This document shows, one piece after another, positions 45,197 to 56,430 of a DNA stretch of 64,000 nucleotides. Location of the stretch: positions 62,001-126,000 of the forward strand of contig CAUEEP010000023.1 of the NCBI GenBank assembly GCA_958450365.1, in the 5' to 3' direction. The translations under genes were made by a program, and so were the position numbers. Within the stretch, counting starts at the first letter, position 1. Each line of letters begins with the position of its first letter. The notes beneath the pieces were generated by a model. It searched no databases and was not told where the DNA came from. It worked only from the letters and a program-made list of their open reading frames with translations. This DNA comes from Mesorhabditis belari (taxonomy: Eukaryota; Nematoda; Chromadorea; Rhabditida; Rhabditidae).

Positions 45197-46238
45197 TCAA
45201 AAGAATCACTTAATCTCGATGATTTTCTGTCTCAAGATGCACAAAACATGCAATGAACCCAAGCTTGAGAAAGATTTTGTAACGTAACTTGAGAGAGCAA
45301 GCAAACCAGTACCCTCGACTGGGTTCACGGGAATGCACTATGCTGTACTGGCAAACAGTTTTTCACCTTTCGGCCAATTTAAAGGGAGTCTTCATCGAGA
45401 ACGAAATATATTATGATTTTTAACTTGATGAGAGTGACGCTACTCATGATGGTGTAAACACGAAATGTGCAGAACAAAACGTTGATCTTGTCTCTTTGAA
45501 ATGGCTGACCTAGCTTGCCCGTCAAGTACCTCATCCAGTTAACCCCAAATCTGCTGTCAGCACACCCAGTTTCCCATGTTTGAGGTTTTTTGGAATTCGA
45601 GCTATTCGGTGGTTGCCAGAGAATGTTTAAACTTTTATAGATTTGTTGGCAAATTATATATAACACATCTTCAGTGATCAAATTTCACGAAAACTGGTCA
45701 GCATGGGCAATCACTCCCAGTAACAACTCATAGTTAACTATCAAGAACATAGTCAAATTACAATTTGAGTTATTGTTTTAGCAGACTCTTCCAATATGAT
45801 TTTAATGGTTAAACAGTTTCCCACAACTTGTCGCTAACCATTTTCACAAAAAAATTCACAGCTTGCCACCAAGAGTATCGTTTTTTTTTCGAACAACCAG
45901 TTTCTTTGCTCGAGCAGAGAATTGCACCGTTTTGGGAATTCCAGGGAAATATGATGTCCTCTGATCTAACTGATCAGACAAAGCTGTTGGGTCTCGCCGC
46001 CTAGAGTGAGTGAACTTTAAACTGTGCATGTGTTGATAGAAGGATGACGAGAAGTAAAACAGCTTTCAGCATAGTAAAAGTAGATGTGATTGTAAGCAGA
46101 AAACGTGTCAAACCAATTGACGAGATACAATTTGCCCCTAAAAAGTGTTCTTTGAATTAAATCATTTTTGAGTTTGGTGCCAGAGATCAAATTGCTCTCT
46201 CTATATGAGGCCTTTTTGATGACTTCTCTCAAAAACCC
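45197..46238. other. No clear gene
   Basis: Minus-strand frames at 45379-45681 ('WETGCADSRFGVNWMRYL') and 46017-46232 are open but lack splice partners or similarity I recognise. No repeats noted. Confidence 0.35.
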
Positions 46239-46430
46239 TTGAAATTGTCTACTCTACCCAATGGATTACAGAACTCAATCATCAAGCATTCTAGTGATTC
46301 TCTAATCTTTTTGAAACTCAACAAATCCCTTCGAAACGATTTACTGAAAAGTGGCCCTCATTTCCCGAAAAATGAACTGAATTTGGAGATTTTACGAAAC
46401 GAGCAACGAGACGATCGCCCTTGTGGCTGA
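46239..46430 (+). CDS. Possible F-box-like N-terminal fragment
   Basis: 'LPNGLQNSIIKHSSDSLIF' followed by 'LKLNKSLRNDLLKS' resembles the L-P-x-x-(L/V)-x-x-x-I-I...S-x-x-x-L-(R/K)-L-x-N-K pattern of nematode F-box/F-box-associated proteins. The frame stops at 46430 and no continuation was placed. Weak call. Confidence 0.3.
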   Translation: MKLSTLPNGLQNSIIKHSSDSLIFLKLNKSLRNDLLKSGPHFPKNELNLEILRNEQRDDRPCG

Positions 46431-47065
46431 ATTTTTCGTAAAAACTTTAAAGTTGAAACAATTCTTACCTACTTTTTCGACGAAACAAATGTCTTTTTGA
46501 ACCCAAGTGTAGGAGCTGAAAAGTTTAAGATTAAAAGTCCATGGTGACTTGCTGACTTCAAGAACCCATCAAAAGACATTGTCAAGGAAAATCGAAGCAC
46601 TCGAAACGATTGAATCTTTTTGAAAAAACTTTTCAAACTCGACTATATAAGAGAGTTTATTGTCAAATCGTAAAATGTCGATAGAAAGCATTCGAGAAGA
46701 GTCTTATTCCTCTCTAAACTCTCCACTTATCTTCTGCAGTTTTCTCTTCTCCTCTGATAGCACAAGCATCACAAAAGTTTAGCAATACAATGATAGAGTT
46801 GAAAGCTTTCCCCATCTAATGATCAACAGAAAAATGACATTATTAAAACCAGCGCGTAAACAATTCAACTATTAACATGTTTTCTTTTAAAATCCAAAAA
46901 AACTTTTCAAATAAAATAATCGCGCAACCACGCTGTGGGCAACCAGTAATTACACGGAAATTGCCTGTTTACTCTTTGAATCAAATCATTAGTCAAATGT
47001 TCTATGAAGAAAGCAGAAATTTTTGAAAAAAACAAAACTTTACTCATTTATTGTCTCATATTTGA
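46431..47065. other. Gene-free spacer
   Basis: AT-rich. A TATATAAGAG at about 46644 could serve as a TATA box for an unplaced transcript. Nothing else recognised. Confidence 0.35.
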
Positions 47066-48000
47066 ATGTTTTGCCCAAATGAAGCTGAAGGGAGGACTGT
47101 TGATGTATTGCGCAAAGTCTCCATTGGTCTTACTACACTACTCATCCTCTTCACAATGTTTATAATGTTGAAAGTGCCTTCACCGGCTGCAAAACTTTAT
47201 CGAAACATTCAAATTGGAAGTGTGGTTAGAAAGTTGAGTAGAGGTTTTTTAAAAAACTCTTCAGATTTTCTCCCAGTGCATGGATTTATGTGTTTTTCTG
47301 TCGGAGCCGCTCTTTCTTCTCCCCTCACCAGCGATCAGTTTTGGTCATGTATTTGGGCTGTCTTTAGATTTCAAGGCACAACTAACGGTCATCTTTTTTG
47401 ATTAAACCTTACAATAAACTTCAGAAATTTGTGCCAACTTTTGGCTCACTTGTCGTCGAGATACTTCTCGTTTCACTTTTGTATAAACTGCACGCAGTCG
47501 GCTATTCGAGTGTTCACCCGAGATTCTATTTCTTGCATTGCTTCGGGATGGGACTTGCCCCAGGCATCAGTTTAGTTCTCCTATTCTTTATTCTGAATCA
47601 ATACGAAGCCGTCGATCCAAGCGAATTCATTTTATCGAGGAGAGGAGATTCAGGTGAATGGGAGTTCGAGCATTGATTGGATTGTAAATTGTAATTGAGT
47701 AAACACTCATTTTGAGCCAACTTCTCGACATTAGAGTATTTCAGGTGGTTCTTTAAGTTGTCTATTAACACCCGAGGTCATCGGTGGCCTATAGGTTAAC
47801 TACAGAGCTCAGGAGTGAGCCACACTTTCAGCTATTTTCAGGCGATGGCGCTTAGTCTCGCCAATTTGGTGCCCATCGAAAATATTGGTGACTGATATTT
47901 ACACAAAAACAACGAAAGTGTTGATCTCAATTTTCAGCAATCTCTTCACTGTCTTTAATCTACACCTTGCATTCATTGCTAAATAGCATCATTTTGATCT
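47066..48000 (+). CDS. Chemoreceptor-like seven-helix protein, N-terminal half plus damaged last exon
   Basis: Exon 47066 to about 47220: 'VSIGLTTLLILFTMFIMLKV', 'PSPAAKLYRNIQI' (TM1). Exon 47265-47387: 'CMDLCVFLSEPLFLLPSPAI' (TM2). Exon 47425 to about 47653: 'FGSLVVEILLVSLLYKLHAV' (TM3) and 'GMGLAPGISLVLLFFIL' (TM4). The layout fits Srh/Sri-type nematode receptors. The last exon, following CTATTTTCAG at 47842, equals the one at 41022-41192 but carries a 10-base insertion (GGTGACTGAT, about 47885) that breaks the frame. Exons for TM5-6 are missing. Together with 41022-41400 it makes up the two ends of one receptor gene. Confidence 0.6.
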
Positions 48001-48497
48001 CAAGCACGAAAGTTTATCGAGCCTACGTGATCGATTGTCTTTTTGGTGCCCGAAGTGGTGAGCTTTCAAGACCCACATCACACAGACACGTTTAGGTAAA
48101 ATCATGACGATAAAATAAATCAGGTGCTACGTGAATGCTCGATAAACTGTTTGTTTTGATAAATACAACACAAATACTCCTGAATAATGTGTTCCTCTCG
48201 GTTAATGCGTTTCCTAAAATGTGCTCTCAAAAAAGCCAGACAAAAGTCATTCTCAAAGCAAATGAAACCAATTTTAAATAGACTATGCATGCAGCGCATT
48301 GGAAAGAATCGGAAACGTGCCGCGAATTCCACAAAGCTAATGTGATTGCGCGTATCGAAGATTTAGATACAAAAGACAAAGCTTTGTTAATGTTAATGCT
48401 TAGATTGCAAAATGTAATTATTATAAGGAAAATGATACATTACTGAACTTTGCACTAGCTGAATCCAATATTTCGATTAATCAATTGCAACATAGTA

Positions 48498-49754
48498 TTA
48501 GGTTGTCCCATAAAAACCCAGAATTTTTTGTTTTGATCACTACTCGCTCACAGCGTTTTGTATTTATCTTTTTTTCTTTTTCATGCTAAAACTTTCTTTT
48601 TTCTTGCATTAACATTCATTTTTTAGGGATCGACACGAAAAAAGAGTTGTAGTCGATCGAATGAAGCCAACTCGAGAAGAAATCCACGACCAACTGCTCC
48701 AACGATTTTCAAGAGGGATTTCAGCGGCCAAAGCAGCACGAGAAATCAATCAATTTTATGACAACAAACTCGTTGAAACGAGTACTGCACAGGAATGGTT
48801 TCACAAATTCAAGACGGGCAACACGAAGATCAAACGGAAGAGGGGAAGCGGCCAACCCCGAAAAGTGGATCGATCGATTCTGAGGTGTCGATTCCTGCAA
48901 AATCCCGATGGATCAACCCGAGAATTGGCTGGACGTTACTGTGGATGAATGACTGTGTGGCGATGGCTGCGAAGAGTGGGAAGAAATTGGAGAAGACAAC
49001 ACTAAATCCCATACGAAATGTCGGAAACAATCCAAGCCAAAAGAAAGCGGATATGCCACCACTTGTGGAGCGAATACCGGCATGGTCGGCTTCCTCTTTC
49101 AAACATCATAACTCATGATCAAACGTGGATTTTCTACGATGGTCCAGGGTTACAACGGCAGTGGTTGAAGAAAGGGCAAGTAGGGAAAAATGGTGTCAAA
49201 ACGGAACATCCACGGAAAGAAGCGAATGTTGTGTGTCTACTGGTATTCGACAGGTGTCCTTTTCTGTGAACTTCTCAAACGCAGGCAAAATTTCAACACC
49301 GATGTCTATCTATATCATATGAAAAAAGTCGGAAGGTTGCTTTATAAAGGCAAATGGAACGACCCCGTTTTCGTTCTTCAGGATGGCGCAAACTCCCACA
49401 ACTCAGAAAGATCGATCGATTTTGTGAAGGACAACCTACACTGGAATATCATTCCTCATGCACCGTATTCTCCGGACGTTTCCCCTTCTGACTATCACTT
49501 GTTTTTGTCGCTAAAGGATTTCTTACGTGGTAAAAAGTTCAAAGATGAGAGCGAACTCGAAGACGAATTGAACGACTATTTTCGCCCGCGCTCGCTTGGG
49601 TTTTACGAATAAGGGATTGGCAATCTACCCAAACGTTGGAGAAGAGTTATAAATTCATCTGAAAAATATATAATTTTATTCTGATTCTTCGTTGTTTCTA
49701 TGTGCTGAAAATAAATGAAATTCAAAATCTCTGGGTTTTTATGAGACAACCTAA
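48498..49754 (+). mobile_element. Mariner element, frame-broken
   Basis: Termini TTAGGTTGTCCCATAAAAAC and GTTTTTATGAGACAACCTAA are flanked by TA. Frames at 48661-48948 ('QEWFHKFKTGNTKIKRKRGS'), 49018-49269 ('NIITHDQTWIFYDG') and 49190-49612 ('FVLQDGANSHNS', 'HAPYSPDVSPSDYHLF') are pieces of one DD34D transposase separated by frameshifts. The 5' half is duplicated at 39850-40520. Confidence 0.9.
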
Positions 49755-49756
49755 TA

Positions 49757-50622
49757 AGATGGAGTGCTTGGTTTGAGGCCCATGCTACTAAAGTGTTATG
49801 GCGCAAAAGGCGCTAGACTTCTTTATTTATCATTTGAAAAATTTTTTTAGAATTAAACCTGCTAAAGAAACGATCATTTCTTCTTTGGAAAACTAGGTTC
49901 AAGAAAATTTGAGAAATATTGTCGAGTGCTCACTCTCCAGCGATGCGTACTTCTCTCAAAAGAACCCATTGAATTTTAACATCTCCATCATTCATTTTCT
50001 TGACTCAGGGAGAAAGAAGTCTCAGGCTATGATTGATGGCACGATCGGATGGCTTCAAATCCTTTTTTATGTTCGTTCTTTTACCCAGAAAGCAGATCGA
50101 TTCGGCTATTCAAAAGCGATTTACAAACGATTTTTATTTACACTTTACATTTAAACAACAAACATTTTACAAACAAGTTGCACCACGCTTGGGAAGGAAC
50201 CACTTGGATGAGCACAGAATTGACTAGCGTTTAACAAATTGCTTTTGCTACGAAACGCTTTTACTGAAAAAGGTCTTGTACTCGCGCTCCTGAAGTCGCT
50301 TGCTCGAAATTATTCCACCTTTCCCATCTTTTCTTTGTAATTTAGCAGTATTCAAGTAACCTGTTGATTTTATTTTATTATACATTTGTAAATCATGGAC
50401 CTCTCAAGAAATCACATTCACCTAAAGCAGTTGGAGGAGCCGCGCGATACTAAGTTTAGCACTTTTTTGATACTGCTTGATAAAGTTTGCATAAAAACGG
50501 CCAGTGTAACCGATGAGTACCTATTTAAAACGAGCCAAGATACCGACACCGACAAAGCTTTCAAAGTTGTAAGTAGGGCAATATAATATTGGAAGAGAAA
50601 TTGTTTAAAGATAATGGGATTG
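49757..50622. other. Spacer with one small unassigned frame
   Basis: A plus frame at 50395-50586 ('MDLSRNHIHLKQLEEPRDTK') is open for 63 codons and may be a short gene, but no family or splice evidence supports it. The remainder shows nothing. Confidence 0.3.
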
Positions 50623-52083
50623 TTATTTATTGTAATCGGTCTCAATGAAATCAGCCAAATCAGCCATTTTCCTCCATTCTTCGAAAGTGAATGTAGGACT
50701 TGAAATTACATGAGGAATGCCGTCTTGTTGGCGGATTGTCGTGATTTGCGGAGTTTCCAAGCCTGTAAGAAAGAAAGATGTTCAAAGCACTACAATTCTT
50801 TGCTTGAACTTCAAGAAGGTCTTAACAAGAAGTCAGTCTTCAGTTAGACTTCAGTTTTACCCTTTAAAATCTATTCTTTACTTGTTTATCATTTTTCACT
50901 AACCTTCCACCAATCCAAATTCTAAATTTGGAATCAGATCACTTTCTGGTTTAATTTCACGATTACTTCCATGAAATCTGTTTTGATCATTTCCGGACGA
51001 ATCTGGAGAGCAATCTTTCCGGTAAAGCCACGATCAGCTAGCTCTAGAAGAGGATTGTTGGTCTTTGGTCTTTCCTACCCGAAATGATTCCGACATGCTG
51101 TTTTCCCGAATTGAAAGTTGGATCAACCACCGCTAGATCACCAATTTTATTCCCAGCCAGCCATTGGATCTCGTCGAAGACTCTGAAATGATCACATTTA
51201 TAATAGAAACTGAAGGAAATGACTAAATATGGATGATAGATGCCATTTACCGTAATTGTTCAAAATTCCTTCTTCTCAACGCTTCTCCCCCGAGATCCGT
51301 TTCTCGATGTTGACAAAAAGAGCATCGAAATGGACATCCCCTTTGTGTTTCCCATCGAATGAAATGTTTTGGAGGGATTAGACCGGAAAGGATTGGGGAA
51401 GGAAGGGATTCCAAACCAGCACGGGCAACTCGATTGTCTAGAAAAGGGTGATGAATGAAAAGGAAACTAATCGTAAGCAAACTTCTGTAAAAACTCTTCA
51501 TATACTCACCATCTGCTTGTCCAGCAAAGTGAAGCCCAGCAATCTTCGGATATTTCTCTTTTGATTGAAGATATTCGAATAGACAATTCTCTGCATATCC
51601 TCGGATGCAAATATCAGCTTCTTGATAATATTTCTCGGCTTTTGACTTCAAATAGCTGATTTGTGGACCACCAATGATAATGTTTCCTGAAAACTGAACT
51701 ATCTTAGCTGCTTGTAAACTTGTACCTGGAAACTTGTTGTCTTTTAGCTTTTTGATGATCTTCTGTACATATCCTTCATTCCACACAAACGCTCCAATTC
51801 CAAAATCGGTGTGGGAATCGGAAAATTTGAAAGCGAAATCGACAACTTGATCAGAATCGAAGGTGTCATTGTTGACATTCCACGATTTCTCGATTACGTT
51901 GACACCATTCTTGAGAAGATTTGCAAGGATTGAGGCATGACCTAGAGAAACAACTCTTTTCAGAACTGATGAATATGATGTTGAAATGATTCTGGGTTTT
52001 TTGAACGTGATACTTTCTTCGAAGCTTTCTGGTTTGAAGATGATATAATAAAAGCTACCTTATTGGTTTCACATACCGTAATC
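50623..52083 (-). CDS. B12-binding-domain radical SAM protein, intron-containing
   Basis: Exons read on the minus strand from about 52083: 'RVVSLGHASILANLLKNGVN' opens a B12-binding-type Rossmann half, followed by 'NIIIGGPQISYLKSKAEKYY', 'CIRGYAENCLFEYLQS' and 'LESLPSPILSGL'. The radical-SAM cluster motif C-x3-C-x2-C is in 'ETQRGCPFRCSFCQHRETD' (about 51290-51350). Then come 'DLAVVDPTFNSGKQHVGIIS' (51079-51182), 'GKIALQIRPEMIKTDFME' (to 50904) and 'GLETPQITTIRQQDGIPHVI' (50623-50762), stop at 50623. Introns of 35-140 bases have clean GT...AG borders, e.g. GGT|GAGTAT and TTTTCTAG. Known: this architecture is common in bacteria and archaea and is not a standard animal family. The frame slips by one base near 50960, which needs a short intron or is a break. 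The start codon was not placed. The substrate cannot be told from sequence. Confidence 0.75.
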
Positions 52084-52089
52084 TTTAGT

Positions 52090-52740
52090 ATTTTTATTAA
52101 CTTTTATCCCCGGGCATAGGAGTTAATAAATTAACCCTTTTTATTAACTTTTATCCCCGACATGACTCGTATTTTCCATGAAACATAATATGAATTGAAT
52201 TAGAATTCTCTAAATAAAAGTTATATATTATCTCATTTAAGAAATGTTTAAGCAAATTTGGGTAACTTTTGAAACAAATTTGAGCAGAAGTTCCCGGGCT
52301 GGTTCTCGGAATAAAAATAATGGATTAACTTGATCTTGGTGCACCAAATGACACCATGGTGTCATTCGAAAGCCTAAAGTTGGCCCAATTTTTTGCTAAA
52401 AAAGTTTTCAAAAATATCCATTCTGCGCGTTTCTACAAGGGTTTGTAGTCTGACTTTGTAGTTTGTAGTGCCCATGTCTACTCAAGCTGCGAGATATTGG
52501 GGTTTTACCAGGTACTTGCAAAAGAAACTGCAGGTCAAAAAAGCCACCATACAACGCTTGTAAGTAAAGGTGATCCGGGTTGATTAGTATTTTGAGAAAT
52601 CTCAATATCTTCTCTCTTTTATAAAAATAATTATGGAGTGATGGTTTCTGGACGAAAAATAGACGACGAACGTTTCAAAAAGCTACCAAAAACGACTTGG
52701 CGGCGGCTTAAACTTATAACAAAGGATTATTTTTGACAAA
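52090..52740. other. Spacer with a tandem 20-base motif
   Basis: 'TTTATTAACTTTTATCCCCG' occurs twice (about 52090 and 52139) around 'GGAGTTAATAAATTAACCC'. No coding recognised up to the right arm of the large inverted repeat. Confidence 0.4.
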
Positions 52741-55197
52741 AATTGGTCAAAATGACGAAAAACTAGGAGTTCGATCGAGTCGGGAATTTCTGGAAACACA
52801 CTGGAAGCATATGGAATGACTCCAAGATATATTAGATCCGTAGTCCCACGTCAAAACTCGGCACTCATCTTTTGCTTCCAACCTTTCGAATGCCATTCCC
52901 AATTATCTTTGACGTATACCAAATGGAAATTTCTTGAAATCAAGCTTAAAGCTTCGATAACAGTGGCCGATGCCAAGCAAAGTTGAAGCTAGCGCGCTTG
53001 CAGCTAGCTACTTCTGGTTTCTCCCCCACCCAAGAATTCCTTTTTCACCACAAAAGTGCTTATAACTCGGCTCCAAGAAGGAATTTTTGAATGATTTCGT
53101 GCCTATCGTTTTTTTCACCTTTTCTTACCCCTAGAACAAAAATTGGATCGATTCAGTTTTGGATTTTGGATCGAGGAACAATATGATCCGAATTTTCGAC
53201 ATGGTTTCCATCTGTCTGTCTGTTTGTGATAATCGCTGGAGACTCGTTCAAAGTTGTCCAATCGTTCTGAAAATTTGGCAGCTGATAGATCGGCCCCATG
53301 TTTTTACAGGCGGTCACTCTTAGTTTTTAGATATCTTGAGTTTTTTAGTAGCGTGCAACCGTGCAACCGCGCGTGAGGCTGTTTAAGAGATGGTTTCGAA
53401 TCGGAAATGAATCAAATCGAATCAAATAGGATTTTTGTTGAATCCAAATGATCAATTCCATGCTTGTGAGACGTATTATAGTGCTTTTTGTGTAACTGTG
53501 TAGTTTGCCAAGACAGATTAACTAATTTCGTGAATGGTTATCACAGTAGTCATATATCTATAAAAGTTAAACAAAATGAAAAAGAAAGCGGCATGCTATC
53601 AATAACGAAATATGAAGCTTACAGCCTACAAACGATCAAATGTTTTGAGCTGAAAAATTTAAAAAAGCGACCAGCCAGTGTTAAGAAAGAAAAAGATGTC
53701 TAGTGAAAGAGTAAATGTAAAAAAAGAGATGAGATTGGGGAATCTCTCAGCTTGATTTGATGGATTTTGGGTTACTGGTGATCGATCGTCGAATCTATTG
53801 TCGAAAGAACGAACAAAATGAAGCTTCATGAAGCATTTCTTGTATTTCTCCCATTTGGGCACAATGATACATTGAAGCTGAAGTATTTCACAATCAATTT
53901 TCTCATTGTTTTTCCTTTTACCTGAACCTCTCGCACATTCGAAAGTGTAGTGTTGACGCTAAAAGAGAGTTGAATCAAAGTCAAAAAATAAGTTGGTATT
54001 TTAAAGAAGCTAACTCGCTATCTATCCAATCGTCGCCGAAATTCTTCAAATATTGAACCGAGATTTGACCGAATCCAATAGAGTTTGTTTGAAACGATAT
54101 GTTGACGGGGAAAAGATCTGAAAACAAACAGTATATGTTCCCTTTTAATCGAAGAGGAAAAACAACGACGTTTGTTGAGCACTCAGTGGGTGCATTGTGA
54201 TTAAGCACTCGTTGCAGCTTTTGTTATCAAGTTTCATCTGTCTGCTATCATAACAAGAGAAATTTCATACAATAAAAATTATCTTACTATGTTATCTTCA
54301 AAATTTAATACCATAAGTTTGATGGTTTTCACACAATCTTGCTACCAGATGCCTTGTAAAGTACCAAATCAAACCGGCACAAATTTTCCGACTTCGATCC
54401 GAATCTGGGCCGGGACTAGCTTAAGTGCAAATGTCTGCAGGTAAAGAGAAGAAAGATTAAAAAGAATAAACTTGACCGCAAAAATAGGCAGCTTCTATTC
54501 CGTTCAACGGGATACTCGCTTGATCGTCCAGAGCCGCGAAAAACACCGTCCCACCACAATTAGGAAGTCTCAGTTTCAGGTCGGTGCCTACTGTACGAGA
54601 AAGATATGAAACAAGCAAAGTACTGTCAAAATTTACAGGGATATATGCTGAGAGCGATACTTGGAGCACATCTAGGTGGTATGTAGATACTGTAGGATGG
54701 AGATGTGAGAGATTGCTCTTGAAAGACATCGGTATCACTAAAGACTCATTGAAGTTTGGGTGCTCTTTTCTAAATCGGCTAAAAACCTCTTCATCTAATT
54801 CTCAATGATTCAAACAGCTCAATTTTAGTATCAATGGATGAGGAATCACAATACTCAGTCAGCCAGCACTTGATTTAAAACTAATTCTTTGATTACTGTT
54901 GTTCTAGAAATTAGGTGTCTTTTGAGGAGAACACTCTGTTTGAACCGAAAAATTGGAAAACTGACCGATACGTGTTCAATAGAAACTCGGGATGACCAAG
55001 GAAGTTACTGGGTGGCCCGTTCACTATTTGATACTCGCACGAGCGATTCCCGCGATCCTAAAAGACAGCTTTTGTGGGTTTTTGTTGAAAACCAGAAAAT
55101 GTCTGCAGTAAACGGGAGGTCATTGCTCCAGTACTCTTTCTGATCATCGTTCAATGTTTTGTTAACACTACTTGCTTATCGTGGAAAGCAATAAATA

Positions 55198-55716
55198 TTA
55201 GGTTGATGCATAAGTCTTTTCGTTCCTTTTCGTCTGCCGTTTCAAGCCAACAAATGCACCAATTAAACTACGGTTGATTTCATTAGAAAAAACAATTATT
55301 TTTCTGCAAAATAACATTAAAACGGGTTTAAAAATATTGAATGCCTGGATTTTCTTGAGAGTATGAAGTCGGGTAGTCAAAAAGGGCTAACTCGATGATG
55401 CGGTTTAGACACCTTAGCTAAAGAAAACCTATCTTCGTGTCAATAGATAAAAGATAGAGAAAAAAAAGTTTGATATTTCGCCAAAATTTCAGAGAAATTC
55501 ATTCAGCCAATTTTTCCGTAGAGTTTTTTATAGATTTTTACGAAAAGGGCGTTTTTCACTCTCGAATTTGCTTGAAAGTGACCCGAAATTGATTTAAAAA
55601 AATGGAAATTGAACAAAAAACACTTTTTTTATAGAGCAAACTATAGATTAATTGGTGAATTTGTTACTTTTTAACAGAAGTACGAAAAAAACGAGAAGAC
55701 TTATGCATCAACCTAA
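55198..55716. mobile_element. Mariner-related MITE
   Basis: Termini TTAGGTTGATGCATAAGTCT and AGACTTATGCATCAACCTAA, with TA on both sides. 519 bases without transposase. The interior ('CGAATTTGCTTGAAAGTGA') is shared with 12812-13210 and 60002-60530. Absent from copies A, B and C. Confidence 0.88.
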
Positions 55717-56159
55717 TAACTTAAGACCATAATTTAACTTTCTCTGTCAAATTTCCCCTGTTCTCCTGAGGAACTAAACGTTAAATCTGCTTACTCCGCG
55801 AAATTTCCTCAGTCGCAGGATTGTCTCGGCTACTAAAACCATCGAAAACCACGTTCCGCGTGGCGACTCGGCGAATCGAAAGCCGAATTCACGCATGTGA
55901 CGCGAATTGGTGATGGGCAAGAGGAAGAAATTCGTCTCATCTGAAAGGAAGGCGAAATCACTAGACATGAGCATTCGGTCCAATTCGATCACAGCCGAAA
56001 TTTCGTAGCTTTTTGTAACTTTGATCCTGTTCAAACTGGCCATAATCTATCACTAGATCATCTCATTCTCATGTCAGCAATCGGTCTTGAACTTTGTGTT
56101 ACTGGATTCAAACCGGTGTGAGTGTATCATTTCAAAATCACACAGTAGCCAAAACGAAA

Positions 56160-56430
56160 ACAAACACTCAAAAGCGTTTACAGAGAAGAATTTTTGTCCA
56201 CCATTCTAAAATGCACTAAAATGCACCGTAACCCGCGCAATTTTCGCTCTTTTGTTCTAAAAGCGTGTTTTTTCATTTCTTTGCGATTTTTTAAATTCTT
56301 TCCTTATCAATTCCAAATAGCAAATAAATAAAGAAAAACACGCTTTTAGAAGAAAAGAGCGAAAAATCGCGCGGGTTATGGTAGGAGTGCCTTTTAGAAT
56401 GGAGCAAAAATTCTTCTCTGTAAACTCTGT
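56160..56430. repeat. Exon-end palindrome, copy D version
   Basis: 'TTTACAGAGAAGAATTTTTG' near 56178 is mirrored near 56405; inner arms 'CCGTAACCCGCGCAATTTTC' at 56227 and its mirror at 56366. Counterpart of 19905-20355. Confidence 0.75.

Noticed and set aside
45379..45681. 100-codon minus-strand frame as a gene
   Set aside because: No splice partners, signal or recognisable domain; composition is AT-driven.
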